In this document: positions 1 to 7,480 of the stretch, one piece after another | Position numbering within the stretch: position 1 is the stretch's first letter | Layout: each line of letters begins with the position of its first letter | Assembly: GCA_043777755.1 (NCBI GenBank) | Contig: JAYWHK010000116.1 | Span: forward strand, 1-28,224 | Reading direction: 5' to 3' | Length of the DNA: 28,224 nucleotides | Source of the DNA: CANHEE01 sp043777755 | Lineage (GTDB): Bacteria; Bacteroidota; Bacteroidia; Chitinophagales; Saprospiraceae | Notes under the pieces: model-generated | Databases searched by the model: none | What the model was told of the DNA's origin: nothing | Seen by the model: only the letters and a program-made list of their open reading frames with translations | Position numbers and translations under genes: made by a program

Positions 1-124
1 AAAAATAAAACAATAAAACACCTTGATATATTACTCATTTTTTGAGAAAAGTTATAAAAACATAAAATTAAAAAAAATCTTTTGCAAAAATACGATAAAA
101 CTTTTGCAAGTGTTACACTTATCG

Positions 125-155
125 TTTGAAAATGCCTTTTTATTATGTATCTTTG
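125..155 (+). promoter_or_regulatory. Bacteroidota-type promoter of the CvpA gene
   Basis: TTTG at 125-128, a 19-nt spacer, then TATCTTTG at 148-155, a full match to the Bacteroidota -33/-7 consensus TTTG-N19-21-TAnnTTTG. Transcription should start near 160. The upstream TTG (126) and ATG (132) codons therefore lie inside the promoter, so the ATG at 195 is the likely start of the downstream gene. Confidence 0.75.
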
Positions 156-194
156 CGTAGAAAACTATTTTTATCAGGTAAATATTCAGATTTT

Positions 195-854
195 ATGGGA
201 ATTGACGTACTTTTTCTGCTCTGCGCAGGATTTGGTTTTTTTCATGGCTATACTCGAGGTATCATCGAAACGGTGCTTACGGCGTTTGCCTATATGTTCG
301 GACTTTTGGCAGCTTTCAAATTAGCACCAACGGTTTCAGGGATTCTTTCATCTATATTTAGTAACGATTCGGCACTGATGCTTATTGTCGGTTTTGCGGT
401 AACGTTTATTGGCATTATTTTCATTATACGAATGATTGTCAATGGAATGGAAAGTATATTAGAAGTTGCCCATGTTAATATCATCAATCAATTTGCAGGA
501 GGTGTACTGATGGCATCTTTTACAGTACTGATTTTTAGTACTTTGATGTGGTTCTCAGACGAAGCAAAATTACTCAATGACACCACAAAACAACAATCTT
601 TTTCTTATCCTTTTTTAAAAAATTATCCAGCAAAGGCAAAAAAAGTTGGTCAGGCTTTTCTTCCTGTTTTCCAACATTTTTGGGACGAGTCAAATGAGCT
701 TTTGGATAAAGTAAAAAAAAATGGTGGCATCGAAAAATCAGAAAGCGAACCCAATATCATTGATTTGCCCGACGACGATAAACCCGTACCCGTGCAGCCT
801 TCTAATCAGCCAAAACCAAAGAAAAAAGTCTTGGACGATGATGAAATTTATTAA
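195..854 (+). CDS. CvpA family membrane protein
   Basis: Predicted 219-aa inner-membrane protein of the CvpA (colicin V production) family. The N-terminus MGIDVLFLLCAGFGFFHGYT is the usual CvpA opening: a hydrophobic helix followed by a G-rich F/YxRG segment. Three further hydrophobic helices follow to about residue 125. The C-terminal third is hydrophilic, rich in K, D and P, and probably cytoplasmic. The reading frame is open further upstream, to 126, but that extension overlaps the promoter at 125-155 and has no family similarity, so the start was set at 195. In other bacteria CvpA proteins matter for envelope homeostasis and bile or stress resistance; the molecular function is unknown. 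It lies upstream of other envelope genes but separated from the next one by 128 nt. Confidence 0.82.
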   Translation: MGIDVLFLLCAGFGFFHGYTRGIIETVLTAFAYMFGLLAAFKLAPTVSGILSSIFSNDSALMLIVGFAVTFIGIIFIIRMIVNGMESILEVAHVNIINQFAGGVLMASFTVLIFSTLMWFSDEAKLLNDTTKQQSFSYPFLKNYPAKAKKVGQAFLPVFQHFWDESNELLDKVKKNGGIEKSESEPNIIDLPDDDKPVPVQPSNQPKPKKKVLDDDEIY

Positions 855-982
855 GAAAGTGGGAAAGATAGAAAGTGAGAAAGTAAGGTATTGTTTTGGT
901 TTTCAATTAGTTAGAGCTATTCCAAACCATTCCAAACATTAAATAACTAAAAAAACAGTGTACTAAACAACTAAAAAAATTT

Positions 983-1807
983 ATGAAAAAAAACTTATTG
1001 TTCCTATTTTTACTTTTTTCCCTTTCAAAAAACACATTGGCACAACACCTTGAATTGGGTGCTGCGCTTGGCTTATCATTTTACACAGGTGATTTGTCCC
1101 ATAATTTAATTGCAACAATGGGCGAAGGCAAAGGTGTTTATGGTGTTTTTCTTCGTCAAAGTATGAATGAAAAATTTGCAATAAAGGCTTATTTTAACCA
1201 TGGAACAATCTCAGGCAGAGATGCCCATGCAAAGGAAGAAGATTTAAAATTGAGAGATTTGAGTTTTCGTTCAAAAATCAATGAAGTAGGGTTGAATTTT
1301 GAGTACAACATTAAAGGCTACGAACCAGAAGGAATGTATCAGCCTTTTTCGCCTTACATTTTTGTAGGTATCAACGGTTTTTCTTACAATCCACAGACCC
1401 GTTACAACAACGATTGGACTGATTTACGCCCATTACAAACAGAAGGTACTTCTTATAAAAAGATTTCTGTGGCAATTCCTGTAGGCGGAGGCGTTAAATT
1501 TGCTTTGAATGACCATTGGAATTTGGGCGCAGAATTGGCTTTCCACCCAACTGTAACGGATTTTTTAGACGATGTAAGCAAAAATTATATTTCTCGTGAT
1601 GATTTGGCAGCACAAAGCGGTCAAATAGCTGCCGAATTGGGGAATAAAATAAATGCCGCAACAGGTGTAAAACGTGGCAATGACTCAAAATTTGACTGGT
1701 ACCATACTTTACAAATTACCATTTCTTACAACTTTTTAGACAATGGTTTGATTGGTTCTCGTCGTGCTTTGCGTGGACGTAAAGGTTGTAAACAGTCTTT
1801 ATTTTAA
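983..1807 (+). CDS. DUF6089 outer-membrane beta-barrel protein
   Basis: A 274-aa protein with a clear signal peptide (MKKNLLFLFLLFSLSKNTLA, cleavage before QHLELG). The mature chain consists of alternating amphipathic strands typical of small outer-membrane barrels: an early strand LGAALGLSFYTGDL, a mid-region PYIFVGINGF, a strand IPVGGGVKFALNDHWNLGAE, and a final strand LQITISYNFL. The segment TVTDFLDDVSKNYIS and the late KRGNDSKFDWYH motif are characteristic of the Bacteroidota DUF6089 family as I recall it. Function is unknown. The C-terminus continues beyond the last strand with a short basic tail (RRALRGRKGCK), unusual for a barrel that normally ends on an aromatic residue. The 128-nt upstream gap has no recognisable promoter, so it may be read through from the CvpA gene. 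Confidence 0.8.
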   Translation: MKKNLLFLFLLFSLSKNTLAQHLELGAALGLSFYTGDLSHNLIATMGEGKGVYGVFLRQSMNEKFAIKAYFNHGTISGRDAHAKEEDLKLRDLSFRSKINEVGLNFEYNIKGYEPEGMYQPFSPYIFVGINGFSYNPQTRYNNDWTDLRPLQTEGTSYKKISVAIPVGGGVKFALNDHWNLGAELAFHPTVTDFLDDVSKNYISRDDLAAQSGQIAAELGNKINAATGVKRGNDSKFDWYHTLQITISYNFLDNGLIGSRRALRGRKGCKQSLF

Positions 1808-2204
1808 TTTTGAAAACAAAGATGAACTATCTTTTAATATCAAATTGTAACCTTTTTTCATTTTTTTCGTAAAAAAAATGCTTTTTGGAATAGCCCAAAT
1901 AGCGAAAAGCACAAATTGGCAAAACCTTTGCTAAGTAATAAACGCACATTCAATCGCTTATGCAATATTTTTTTTAATATTTTTGAAAGAAAGTGTGCTT
2001 TTTTACGGAATTTGATTTGGTTTTTCGGTATAAAAGCTATTACCTTTGCAAGGTTTTTGGCAAAATATTTTTTTTGTTAAAATATTACAACATAAAAACC
2101 TTATAATCAACATTTTAAACATTAAATATTTAATCGAAAAACAACTTTTTTATTCATTACGGTTAAATAATTTATAATTTTTTAAACTTAAGTAAAATAT
2201 AACA
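1808..2204. other. 397-nt intergenic region with an AT-rich hairpin and the ppiD promoter
   Basis: AT-rich spacer between the DUF6089 gene and the PpiD-like gene. It holds a weak A/T hairpin (arms 1859-1867 and 1872-1880, followed by CTTTTT) that could end the upstream transcript, and the promoter at 2016-2048. No coding potential or RNA gene was recognised. Confidence 0.5.
2016..2048 (+). promoter_or_regulatory. Bacteroidota-type promoter of the PpiD-like gene
   Basis: TTTG at 2016-2019, a 21-nt spacer, then TACCTTTG at 2041-2048, matching TTTG-N19-21-TAnnTTTG. A start near 2053 would leave a 5' leader of about 150 nt before the ATG at 2205. The leader is very AT-rich with no obvious stable structure. 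Confidence 0.65.
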
Positions 2205-4304
2205 ATGGCACTGATTGGAAAAATTCGTGAAAGAAGTGGTTTAGTGTTAGGTCTGATTACCTTAGCCGTTTTGGGCTTTTTAATCATGGATATAACGCAG
2301 GGTGGTCCTTCGGGAGGTAAATCAAGTATTTTTGACAACCCAAATACAATGGGTGAAGTGGCTGGTTCTAAAATTAGCACCCAAGATTTTAATCGCGCAA
2401 AAGACATTTTATACAATGGTAGTAAAGCGGATTATTTGAGCATATCTTCTCAATTGTGGAACTTCTTCGTGGAAAAAGCAATCGTGGAAAAAGAAGCGGA
2501 AGCTCTTGGCTTGGGCGTTGGCAAAGATGAATTAATGAATTTGCAATTCAACACAGACCCAAATCGTTTGAGTCCTATCGTTCAACAGCGTTATGCTGAA
2601 AATCCTGGTATTTTACAACAAGTAAAAGGAGCTATCGAAAACAATCAGTTCACTGGTGAGCAACGTGCTTATTGGGCAGAACAAGAGCAAGAAATCATCA
2701 AAGATCGTTTGCAATCTAAATTGAACGCAATGGTATCTAAAGGTGCTTATGCTCCAAAATGGATGACGACGATGGCATACCAAGACCAAAATAACAAGGC
2801 TGATTTTACGTATGTAAAAGTTCCTTTTGTTTTTGCAAAAGATGAAGAAGTACAAGTAACAGATGCTGATTATAAAGCATATATTGAAGACAACAAAGGT
2901 ATTTTCTTACGCAAACGTCCTGCAAGAAAATTAGCTTATGGTATTTTCAATGTAGCAGCAACACAATCGGATTCTCAAGCAGTAGCAAAAAAAGTTGCTT
3001 CTTTGGTTGCTGACTTCAAAGCGGCAAAAAGTGATTCTATCTTTGTTTTGACAAACGATGGTGCTTACGAAACAGCTTATTTGAAAAAAGACCAATTGAG
3101 CAAGCAAGCAGCAGATAGCCTTTTCACAAAAGGTGTTGGTGCTATCGTAGGCCCTTATTTAGATGGCAATGCTTACCGTGTAGCAAAAATCTTAGGTCGT
3201 CGTGTTATCGCAGACTCTGTAAAAGCTCGTCATATCCTTTTCAAGCAACAAACAATGCAAACTGTTGATAGCCTTTTTGCAGCATTAAAAGCTGGCAAAA
3301 CGTCTTGGGATTCATTGAATGTAAAATACAGTGAAGACAAAGTTTCAGCAGCAAAAGGTGGTGATTTGGGTTACTTTGCACCAAACATGATGGTGAAAGA
3401 ATTCAATGACCTTTGTTTTTATCAAGCTGAACAAGGTAAATTCTATAAGATTGTTACACAATTTGGTGCGCACATCGTTCAAGTAACAGGTGTGAAAAAC
3501 ATCAAGAACGAGCAAGGTGTGAAAGTGGCTTACATCAAAGCTGGTATCGAACCAAGTGCTGAAACACAAGCAAAAGTTCGTGAAAAAGCAATCTCAATTG
3601 TTCAACAGTACAAAACGGTTGATGCAATGAAAGAGGCTTTGGCAAAAGAAGGCATCACAATGGAAACTTCTCAATTGTTGGAAGAAAATGATTACCAAAT
3701 CAGCAACTTGGGCGTAAATGCTAAATCTCGTCAAATGGTTCGTTGGGCGAATGAAGCAAAATTGGGTCAAGTAGCATCTGAGGTATTTGAATTTTCTAAC
3801 GAAGGTCAATATTACACAAGTAAATATGTTGTGGCTGGTTTGAAGAGTATTCTTCCTGTAGGCTTGCCTTCTGTAGCTGACATCAAAGATGAATACATGG
3901 AAGCTGTTAAGAATCGCAAAAAAGGTGAATTGTTGAAAGGAAAGTTGGCTGGAAAAGATTTGAATGGCGTTCTTGCATTCTGCAACAATCCAAATACGAA
4001 AATAGATACTGCAAGACAAGCTAACTTCGCAGCTCAGTTTGTTCCAGGTTTGGGCAATGAGCCAAAAGTAATTGCTTCTGTATTTGCTTCTGCACAAGGC
4101 GCAACAACTGAGCCAATCATTGGTACAAATGGTGTTTATGTAGCACAAGTTCAAGCAAGAATGGATTCTCCTGCTCCTGCTGATGTAACCGCTGCACAAA
4201 AGCAAATGACAAATACTCAACGTAGTCAAATTCGTGCTCGCTTAATGCCTGCAATGAAAGACAACGTTACAATCAAAGATTATAGAGCAAAACAAGGTTT
4301 CTAA
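2205..4304 (+). CDS. PpiD/SurA-type peptidylprolyl isomerase, membrane anchored
   Basis: A 699-aa protein with the layout of PpiD: a short cytoplasmic N-terminus (MALIGKIRERSG), one membrane helix at about residues 12-30, a SurA_N-like chaperone segment, then a parvulin (PpiC) rotamase domain at about residues 338-432. Within the parvulin domain the motifs KARHILFK, YSEDKVSAAKGGDLGYF and the closing FGAHIVQVTG are visible. Such proteins are periplasmic foldases that hold or release newly exported proteins near the Sec translocon and catalyse prolyl cis-trans isomerisation. The long C-terminal region (about residues 433-699) probably carries a second, degenerate parvulin-like or chaperone module; I see no catalytic signature there. 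It is monocistronic, with its own promoter upstream and a strong terminator downstream. The length is slightly above that of enterobacterial PpiD (about 620 aa). Confidence 0.88.
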   Translation: MALIGKIRERSGLVLGLITLAVLGFLIMDITQGGPSGGKSSIFDNPNTMGEVAGSKISTQDFNRAKDILYNGSKADYLSISSQLWNFFVEKAIVEKEAEALGLGVGKDELMNLQFNTDPNRLSPIVQQRYAENPGILQQVKGAIENNQFTGEQRAYWAEQEQEIIKDRLQSKLNAMVSKGAYAPKWMTTMAYQDQNNKADFTYVKVPFVFAKDEEVQVTDADYKAYIEDNKGIFLRKRPARKLAYGIFNVAATQSDSQAVAKKVASLVADFKAAKSDSIFVLTNDGAYETAYLKKDQLSKQAADSLFTKGVGAIVGPYLDGNAYRVAKILGRRVIADSVKARHILFKQQTMQTVDSLFAALKAGKTSWDSLNVKYSEDKVSAAKGGDLGYFAPNMMVKEFNDLCFYQAEQGKFYKIVTQFGAHIVQVTGVKNIKNEQGVKVAYIKAGIEPSAETQAKVREKAISIVQQYKTVDAMKEALAKEGITMETSQLLEENDYQISNLGVNAKSRQMVRWANEAKLGQVASEVFEFSNEGQYYTSKYVVAGLKSILPVGLPSVADIKDEYMEAVKNRKKGELLKGKLAGKDLNGVLAFCNNPNTKIDTARQANFAAQFVPGLGNEPKVIASVFASAQGATTEPIIGTNGVYVAQVQARMDSPAPADVTAAQKQMTNTQRSQIRARLMPAMKDNVTIKDYRAKQGF

Positions 4305-4324
4305 TTTTGTTTTGAAAAAATAAA

Positions 4325-4363
4325 AAAAAATCCGTTTCGATACGCTCGAAGCGGATTTTTTTT
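4325..4363 (+). terminator. Rho-independent terminator after the PpiD-like gene
   Basis: Arms 4325-4340 and 4346-4361 pair over 16 bp with one G-U, around the loop TACGC. The 3' arm ends in a T-tract; the matching A-tract on the 5' side would also let it act on the minus strand. Confidence 0.88.
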
Positions 4364-4445
4364 GTGCTAAAAGTAGTATAATTTATATAGAAAACTTTTT
4401 TTCTTCGTTATTTCATTATATTTTTACAAAATTAAAAAATAAAAT

Positions 4446-4943
4446 ATGAAAAATTCTTTTTTATTCCTTTCACTTTTGTCAATGTTGCTACTCGTAAGTT
4501 CGTGTAGTATTTTTAATAAAACAAAAAACGGCGATGCGGGAGCAAGTTCCTTTAGTAGTAAAAAAGCAAAAGCTGTCATTGCATCTGCTCGTACAAAAAC
4601 AGGTGCGCCTTACAAGTATGGCGCAACTGGTGATGGTGGCTACGATTGCTCAGGTTTAGTTTTTACTTCATTTGAAGAAGCTGGAATCAAACTTCCTCGT
4701 ACTTCTACCGAACAAGCGACCGTAGGTCGTGATGTGGTTTTTGCAAAAGTACGCCCAGGCGACTTGGTGTTTTTTGCGACCAAAAAGGGCGATGGGAAAA
4801 TTACTCACTCTGGTATTGTCACTGAAATAAAAGAAAAAGAAGTTGTCATGTTTATTCATGCTGCAAACTCTGGAGTAAGAGAAGACAACCTTTATGCACC
4901 TTATTATTTTAATTCATTTGTAAAAGCAAAAAGAGTAGAGTAA
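4446..4943 (+). CDS. NlpC/P60 family lipoprotein, peptidoglycan endopeptidase
   Basis: A 165-aa lipoprotein. The N-terminal signal ends in the lipobox LVSS-C20, so C20 should be lipidated. An NlpC/P60 domain fills residues 40-165: catalytic Cys68 in YDCSGLVF, His121 in THSGIV, and a third polar residue near HAANS (H138 or N141). The motif RPGDLVFF at 103-110 is typical of the family. Members cut the gamma-D-Glu-diamino-acid bond in peptidoglycan stem peptides, and this one would act from the membrane surface in the periplasm. It is similar in size to Spr/MepS-type enzymes. It is convergent with the next gene, with only 3 nt between the two stop codons. No clear promoter motif precedes it. Confidence 0.9.
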   Translation: MKNSFLFLSLLSMLLLVSSCSIFNKTKNGDAGASSFSSKKAKAVIASARTKTGAPYKYGATGDGGYDCSGLVFTSFEEAGIKLPRTSTEQATVGRDVVFAKVRPGDLVFFATKKGDGKITHSGIVTEIKEKEVVMFIHAANSGVREDNLYAPYYFNSFVKAKRVE

Positions 4944-4946
4944 TTT

Positions 4947-6407
4947 TTAATTAATCCAATTTTTTGCTTCTTGTTCTACATGAGTCAATAAAATTTTCAC
5001 GCCATATTTGTCTTGTAAATGTTTGGCAAGGCTGTCTGCAGAGAAAACAGAACGATGTTGTCCGCCTGTACAACCAAAATTTACAGTCAAATGTGCAAAA
5101 TCACGCTCTATATAGTTTTCCACAGACTTATCCACAAGCGAAAATGAGCTTTGAAGAAAATCGTCCATGCTCTTTTGCTGCTTCAAAAAATCAATAACGG
5201 GCTTATCTCGTCCTGTTAGTTTTTTGTATTCGTCATAACGTCCAGGATTTTCAATCGCCCGACAGTCAAAAACAAAACCGCCGCCATTACCAGAAGTGTC
5301 TGCTGGAATACCTCCTTTTTTGTAAGAAAAACTTGTAATCGTCACCGTCAGTGCTGAAGCTGCGCCTTTTATTTTATCAAATGGGTCAAATTGTTTTGAC
5401 TCGACCATAAGACGCAAACACTTACGCAATTCTGGAATTTCGACAGGAATCTGAACATTGTCTAACAACCAAGCAATGTTTTTTATAGCAAAAGGAATAC
5501 TTGCGATGAAATGCTCTCGTCGCTCGTACAAACCTCGGAATCCGTAAGCACCCATTGCTTGCAAACAACGAATCAGCACATAACCATAATAATAACGAAT
5601 AAACTCCTTCCTATTCACCCGAACTGACAATTCTGCACAATCCAAATAATGGTCTAAGAGTTCTTCTCGAATATTGTGAGGAATATTTCCTTTGGCTTGA
5701 AAAAGCAACGATGCCAAATCGTATTGTAAAGCACCTTTTCTACCGCCTTGATAATCAATAAAATAGGGTTCATTGTCTTTAATCATAATGTTGCGAGTCT
5801 GAAAATCACGGAACATAAAATGATTGCAATCGGCTTGTAGTAAAAATGCAATAAAACGCTCAAAATCATCTTCTAACAGTTGTTCATCGAAAGGAATTTT
5901 TGCTAATTTTAAAAAATAATTTTTGAAATAATGCAAATCCCAAAGCATAGACTGATGGTCAAAAGCAGCACGAGGATAACAAACGTTGTAATCCAAACCT
6001 TCGCCACCTTTTATTTGCATCAAAGTAAGTTTGCGAATAATTTTTTTATACAAATTAATTAAATCCTCTGAGAAGGATTTTCCTTCGGCTGGCAACAGTT
6101 GAAACAAAGCAATATCGCCCAAATCTTCTTGCAAATAGATATTTTTGGCATTGTCCACGACATACAATTCAGGAACATTTAAGCCTTTATTGTAAAAATG
6201 TTTGGTAAAAGATAAAAAAGCTGTATTCTCTTTCACGTCTGGACTATGCGTTCCAATGACGGATTTGGTAGCACTTTTCAAACGATAATAGACTCTGTCT
6301 CCGCCTGATTGTGCAATTTTAGAAATGCTGTTGAGTGATTCGCCTGACCATTCTTCAAATAAATGGGTCAAATTTTGTTCGATGATTTTTGCTTTTGCCT
6401 TTGCCAT
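4947..6407 (-). CDS. Phosphotransferase (AmgK/COG3178-like) fused to a RapZ C-terminal domain
   Basis: A 486-aa two-domain protein. Residues 15-340 resemble the aminoglycoside-phosphotransferase/AmgK fold: a Gly-rich nucleotide loop (SGGDRVYYRL), catalytic Asp201 with Asn206 in RDFQTRN, and the metal-binding Asp218 in IDYQGGR. The usual His of the HxD motif is replaced by Phe199. Residues 352-486 match the RapZ C-terminal domain: VTITSFSYKKG, the FVFDCRAIENPG segment, LTGRDKPV and the signature FGCTGGQHRSV (Cys446, His451). The Walker-A ATPase half of canonical RapZ is absent and the kinase takes its place. AmgK-type enzymes phosphorylate the anomeric carbon of MurNAc or GlcNAc, and RapZ-C senses glucosamine-6-phosphate in enterobacteria. 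A role in amino-sugar or wall-recycling control is an inference. The start MAKAKAK is the first in-frame ATG after the upstream terminator. Confidence 0.85.
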   Translation of the reverse strand: MAKAKAKIIEQNLTHLFEEWSGESLNSISKIAQSGGDRVYYRLKSATKSVIGTHSPDVKENTAFLSFTKHFYNKGLNVPELYVVDNAKNIYLQEDLGDIALFQLLPAEGKSFSEDLINLYKKIIRKLTLMQIKGGEGLDYNVCYPRAAFDHQSMLWDLHYFKNYFLKLAKIPFDEQLLEDDFERFIAFLLQADCNHFMFRDFQTRNIMIKDNEPYFIDYQGGRKGALQYDLASLLFQAKGNIPHNIREELLDHYLDCAELSVRVNRKEFIRYYYGYVLIRCLQAMGAYGFRGLYERREHFIASIPFAIKNIAWLLDNVQIPVEIPELRKCLRLMVESKQFDPFDKIKGAASALTVTITSFSYKKGGIPADTSGNGGGFVFDCRAIENPGRYDEYKKLTGRDKPVIDFLKQQKSMDDFLQSSFSLVDKSVENYIERDFAHLTVNFGCTGGQHRSVFSADSLAKHLQDKYGVKILLTHVEQEAKNWIN

Positions 6408-6428
6408 GTTTTAATTTTTTGCAAAAAT

Positions 6429-6467
6429 AAAAAAATCCTACTACAATGATTGTAATAGGATTTTTTT
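6429..6467 (-). terminator. Terminator after the DUF4197 gene
   Basis: Arms 6429-6446 and 6451-6467 pair around the 4-nt loop TGAT, with one C/A position that becomes a G-U pair on the minus strand. A/T tracts flank it. Its position just past the DUF4197 stop (6485) and before the next minus-strand gene fits termination of that transcript. Confidence 0.8.
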
Positions 6468-6484
6468 ATTTCTCCAAAACCTAA

Positions 6485-7201
6485 TTATTTTGCTTTTGCA
6501 AAAACCTTTTTCAACAAAGCGGTGGTGCGCTCAATTGGATTTTCACGAATATCATTTTCTTTTTGCTCCACCATTTTAAATAAGCTACTCAATGCTTCGT
6601 TGGTAACGTAATCGTCTAATTTTGGGTTTGCTTTTTGTTGCATCAAAGGAATTTTATTGTAAAAATTCACGGCATCGCCCCAATATTTGCGTGCTTGAAA
6701 CTTGTCCAAAGACTCAATGATAATTGGATTGAACTCAGCATACAATTTTTGAGAAGTTTTTGCTTTCAAATAACTTGTTGCTGCGCCTTTGCCGCCTGTC
6801 AAAATATTCCAAGCATCTGCAAAAGAGATTTCTTTGATGGCTGCGATAAAAATAGGTTTTGCTTTTATAGTTGCATCTTCTGCACCACGGTTGATTTTTT
6901 CCAAAACAACATCTTCCAACTGCGAAAAACCTGGAACTCCAGCTAATTTTTCAGTTACTTTTCGAGCTTCTGGTGGCAACAAAATCTTAAAAGCACTTTT
7001 GTAGAATCCGTCACGTGCAGAAAGCACATCAACGCCTTTTCCAACACCAAGGTTTAAGGCTTCTTTTAAACCACCGCCAACTTCTTCGTTGGTAGGATTT
7101 GCGCTTTGAAGTACAGTGTCCATTGTACTTTGAATGGTTTTAGGGTCGCAAGCCACTAAGGTCAATGCCGAAAGGCAAACTGTAAAAGTTATTTTTTTCA
7201 T
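6485..7201 (-). CDS. DUF4197 family lipoprotein
   Basis: A 238-aa protein with a lipoprotein signal MKKITFTVCLSALTLVA and lipidation Cys18. The mature part matches DUF4197: a leading helix with GGGLKEALNLGVGKGVD, the central LPPEARKV, INRGAEDA, and the hallmark FADAWNILTGGKGAATSYL, ending with a basic helix. Proteins of this family are found mainly in Bacteroidota and Proteobacteria. Function is unknown; an all-helical periplasmic or outer-membrane-attached protein is expected. It forms its own unit, with a terminator downstream and an imperfect inverted repeat in the leader (7218-7299). The start at 7201 is the only one that gives a proper signal peptide. Confidence 0.86.
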   Translation of the reverse strand: MKKITFTVCLSALTLVACDPKTIQSTMDTVLQSANPTNEEVGGGLKEALNLGVGKGVDVLSARDGFYKSAFKILLPPEARKVTEKLAGVPGFSQLEDVVLEKINRGAEDATIKAKPIFIAAIKEISFADAWNILTGGKGAATSYLKAKTSQKLYAEFNPIIIESLDKFQARKYWGDAVNFYNKIPLMQQKANPKLDDYVTNEALSSLFKMVEQKENDIRENPIERTTALLKKVFAKAK

Positions 7202-7217
7202 ATTTTAAATTTTTTAA

Positions 7218-7299
7218 AAAAGGACTTCAAAGTCAAAACAACCTGAGAAATTATAAGCACACACTATGAGAAAGTTGTTTCAAAACCTTGAGTCCTTTT
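7218..7299. repeat. Nested imperfect inverted repeat upstream of the DUF4197 gene
   Basis: AAAAGGACT (7218-7226) pairs with AGTCCTTTT (7291-7299). Inside it AAACAAC (7236-7242) pairs with GTTGTTT (7274-7280), with short bulges between. It begins 17 nt upstream of the ATG of the DUF4197 gene, so it would fold in the mRNA leader if transcribed. Whether it is a regulatory leader or a decayed repeat element cannot be told here. Confidence 0.55.
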
Positions 7300-7416
7300 C
7301 TTTTCTTTACAATTATATTTGTTAGACGTTTTTATTTCAAAAAAGAAACAAAAATAAATCTTAAACTTTTATTAATTCTACTTTGGCACTATAGGATTTT
7401 GCTACGCTGTAAAGCA

Positions 7417-7480
7417 AAGCTCCAGCTTGGCTCAATACAAAATTAGCCATTTTTAGGCTACTCCAAGCTGGAGCTTGGAG
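7417..7480. repeat. REP-like nested palindrome at the end of the ferredoxin-NADP reductase gene
   Basis: AAGCTCCAGCTTGG (7417-7430) is perfectly inverted at 7463-7476. Between them TAGCC and GGCTA form a small inner hairpin (about 7444-7460). The right arm is also part of a self-palindrome, CTCCAAGCT (7461-7469) with AGCTTGGAG (7472-7480). It abuts the reductase stop codon at 7481. The nested GC-richer palindromes in AT-rich DNA look like a repetitive extragenic palindrome; it could also act as a transcript 3'-end stabiliser. Confidence 0.65.

Noticed and set aside
3594..4229. 211-codon minus-strand open frame inside the PpiD-like gene
   Set aside because: Antisense to a clear coding region, with no recognisable domain and a Cys/Phe-rich composition typical of a shadow frame.
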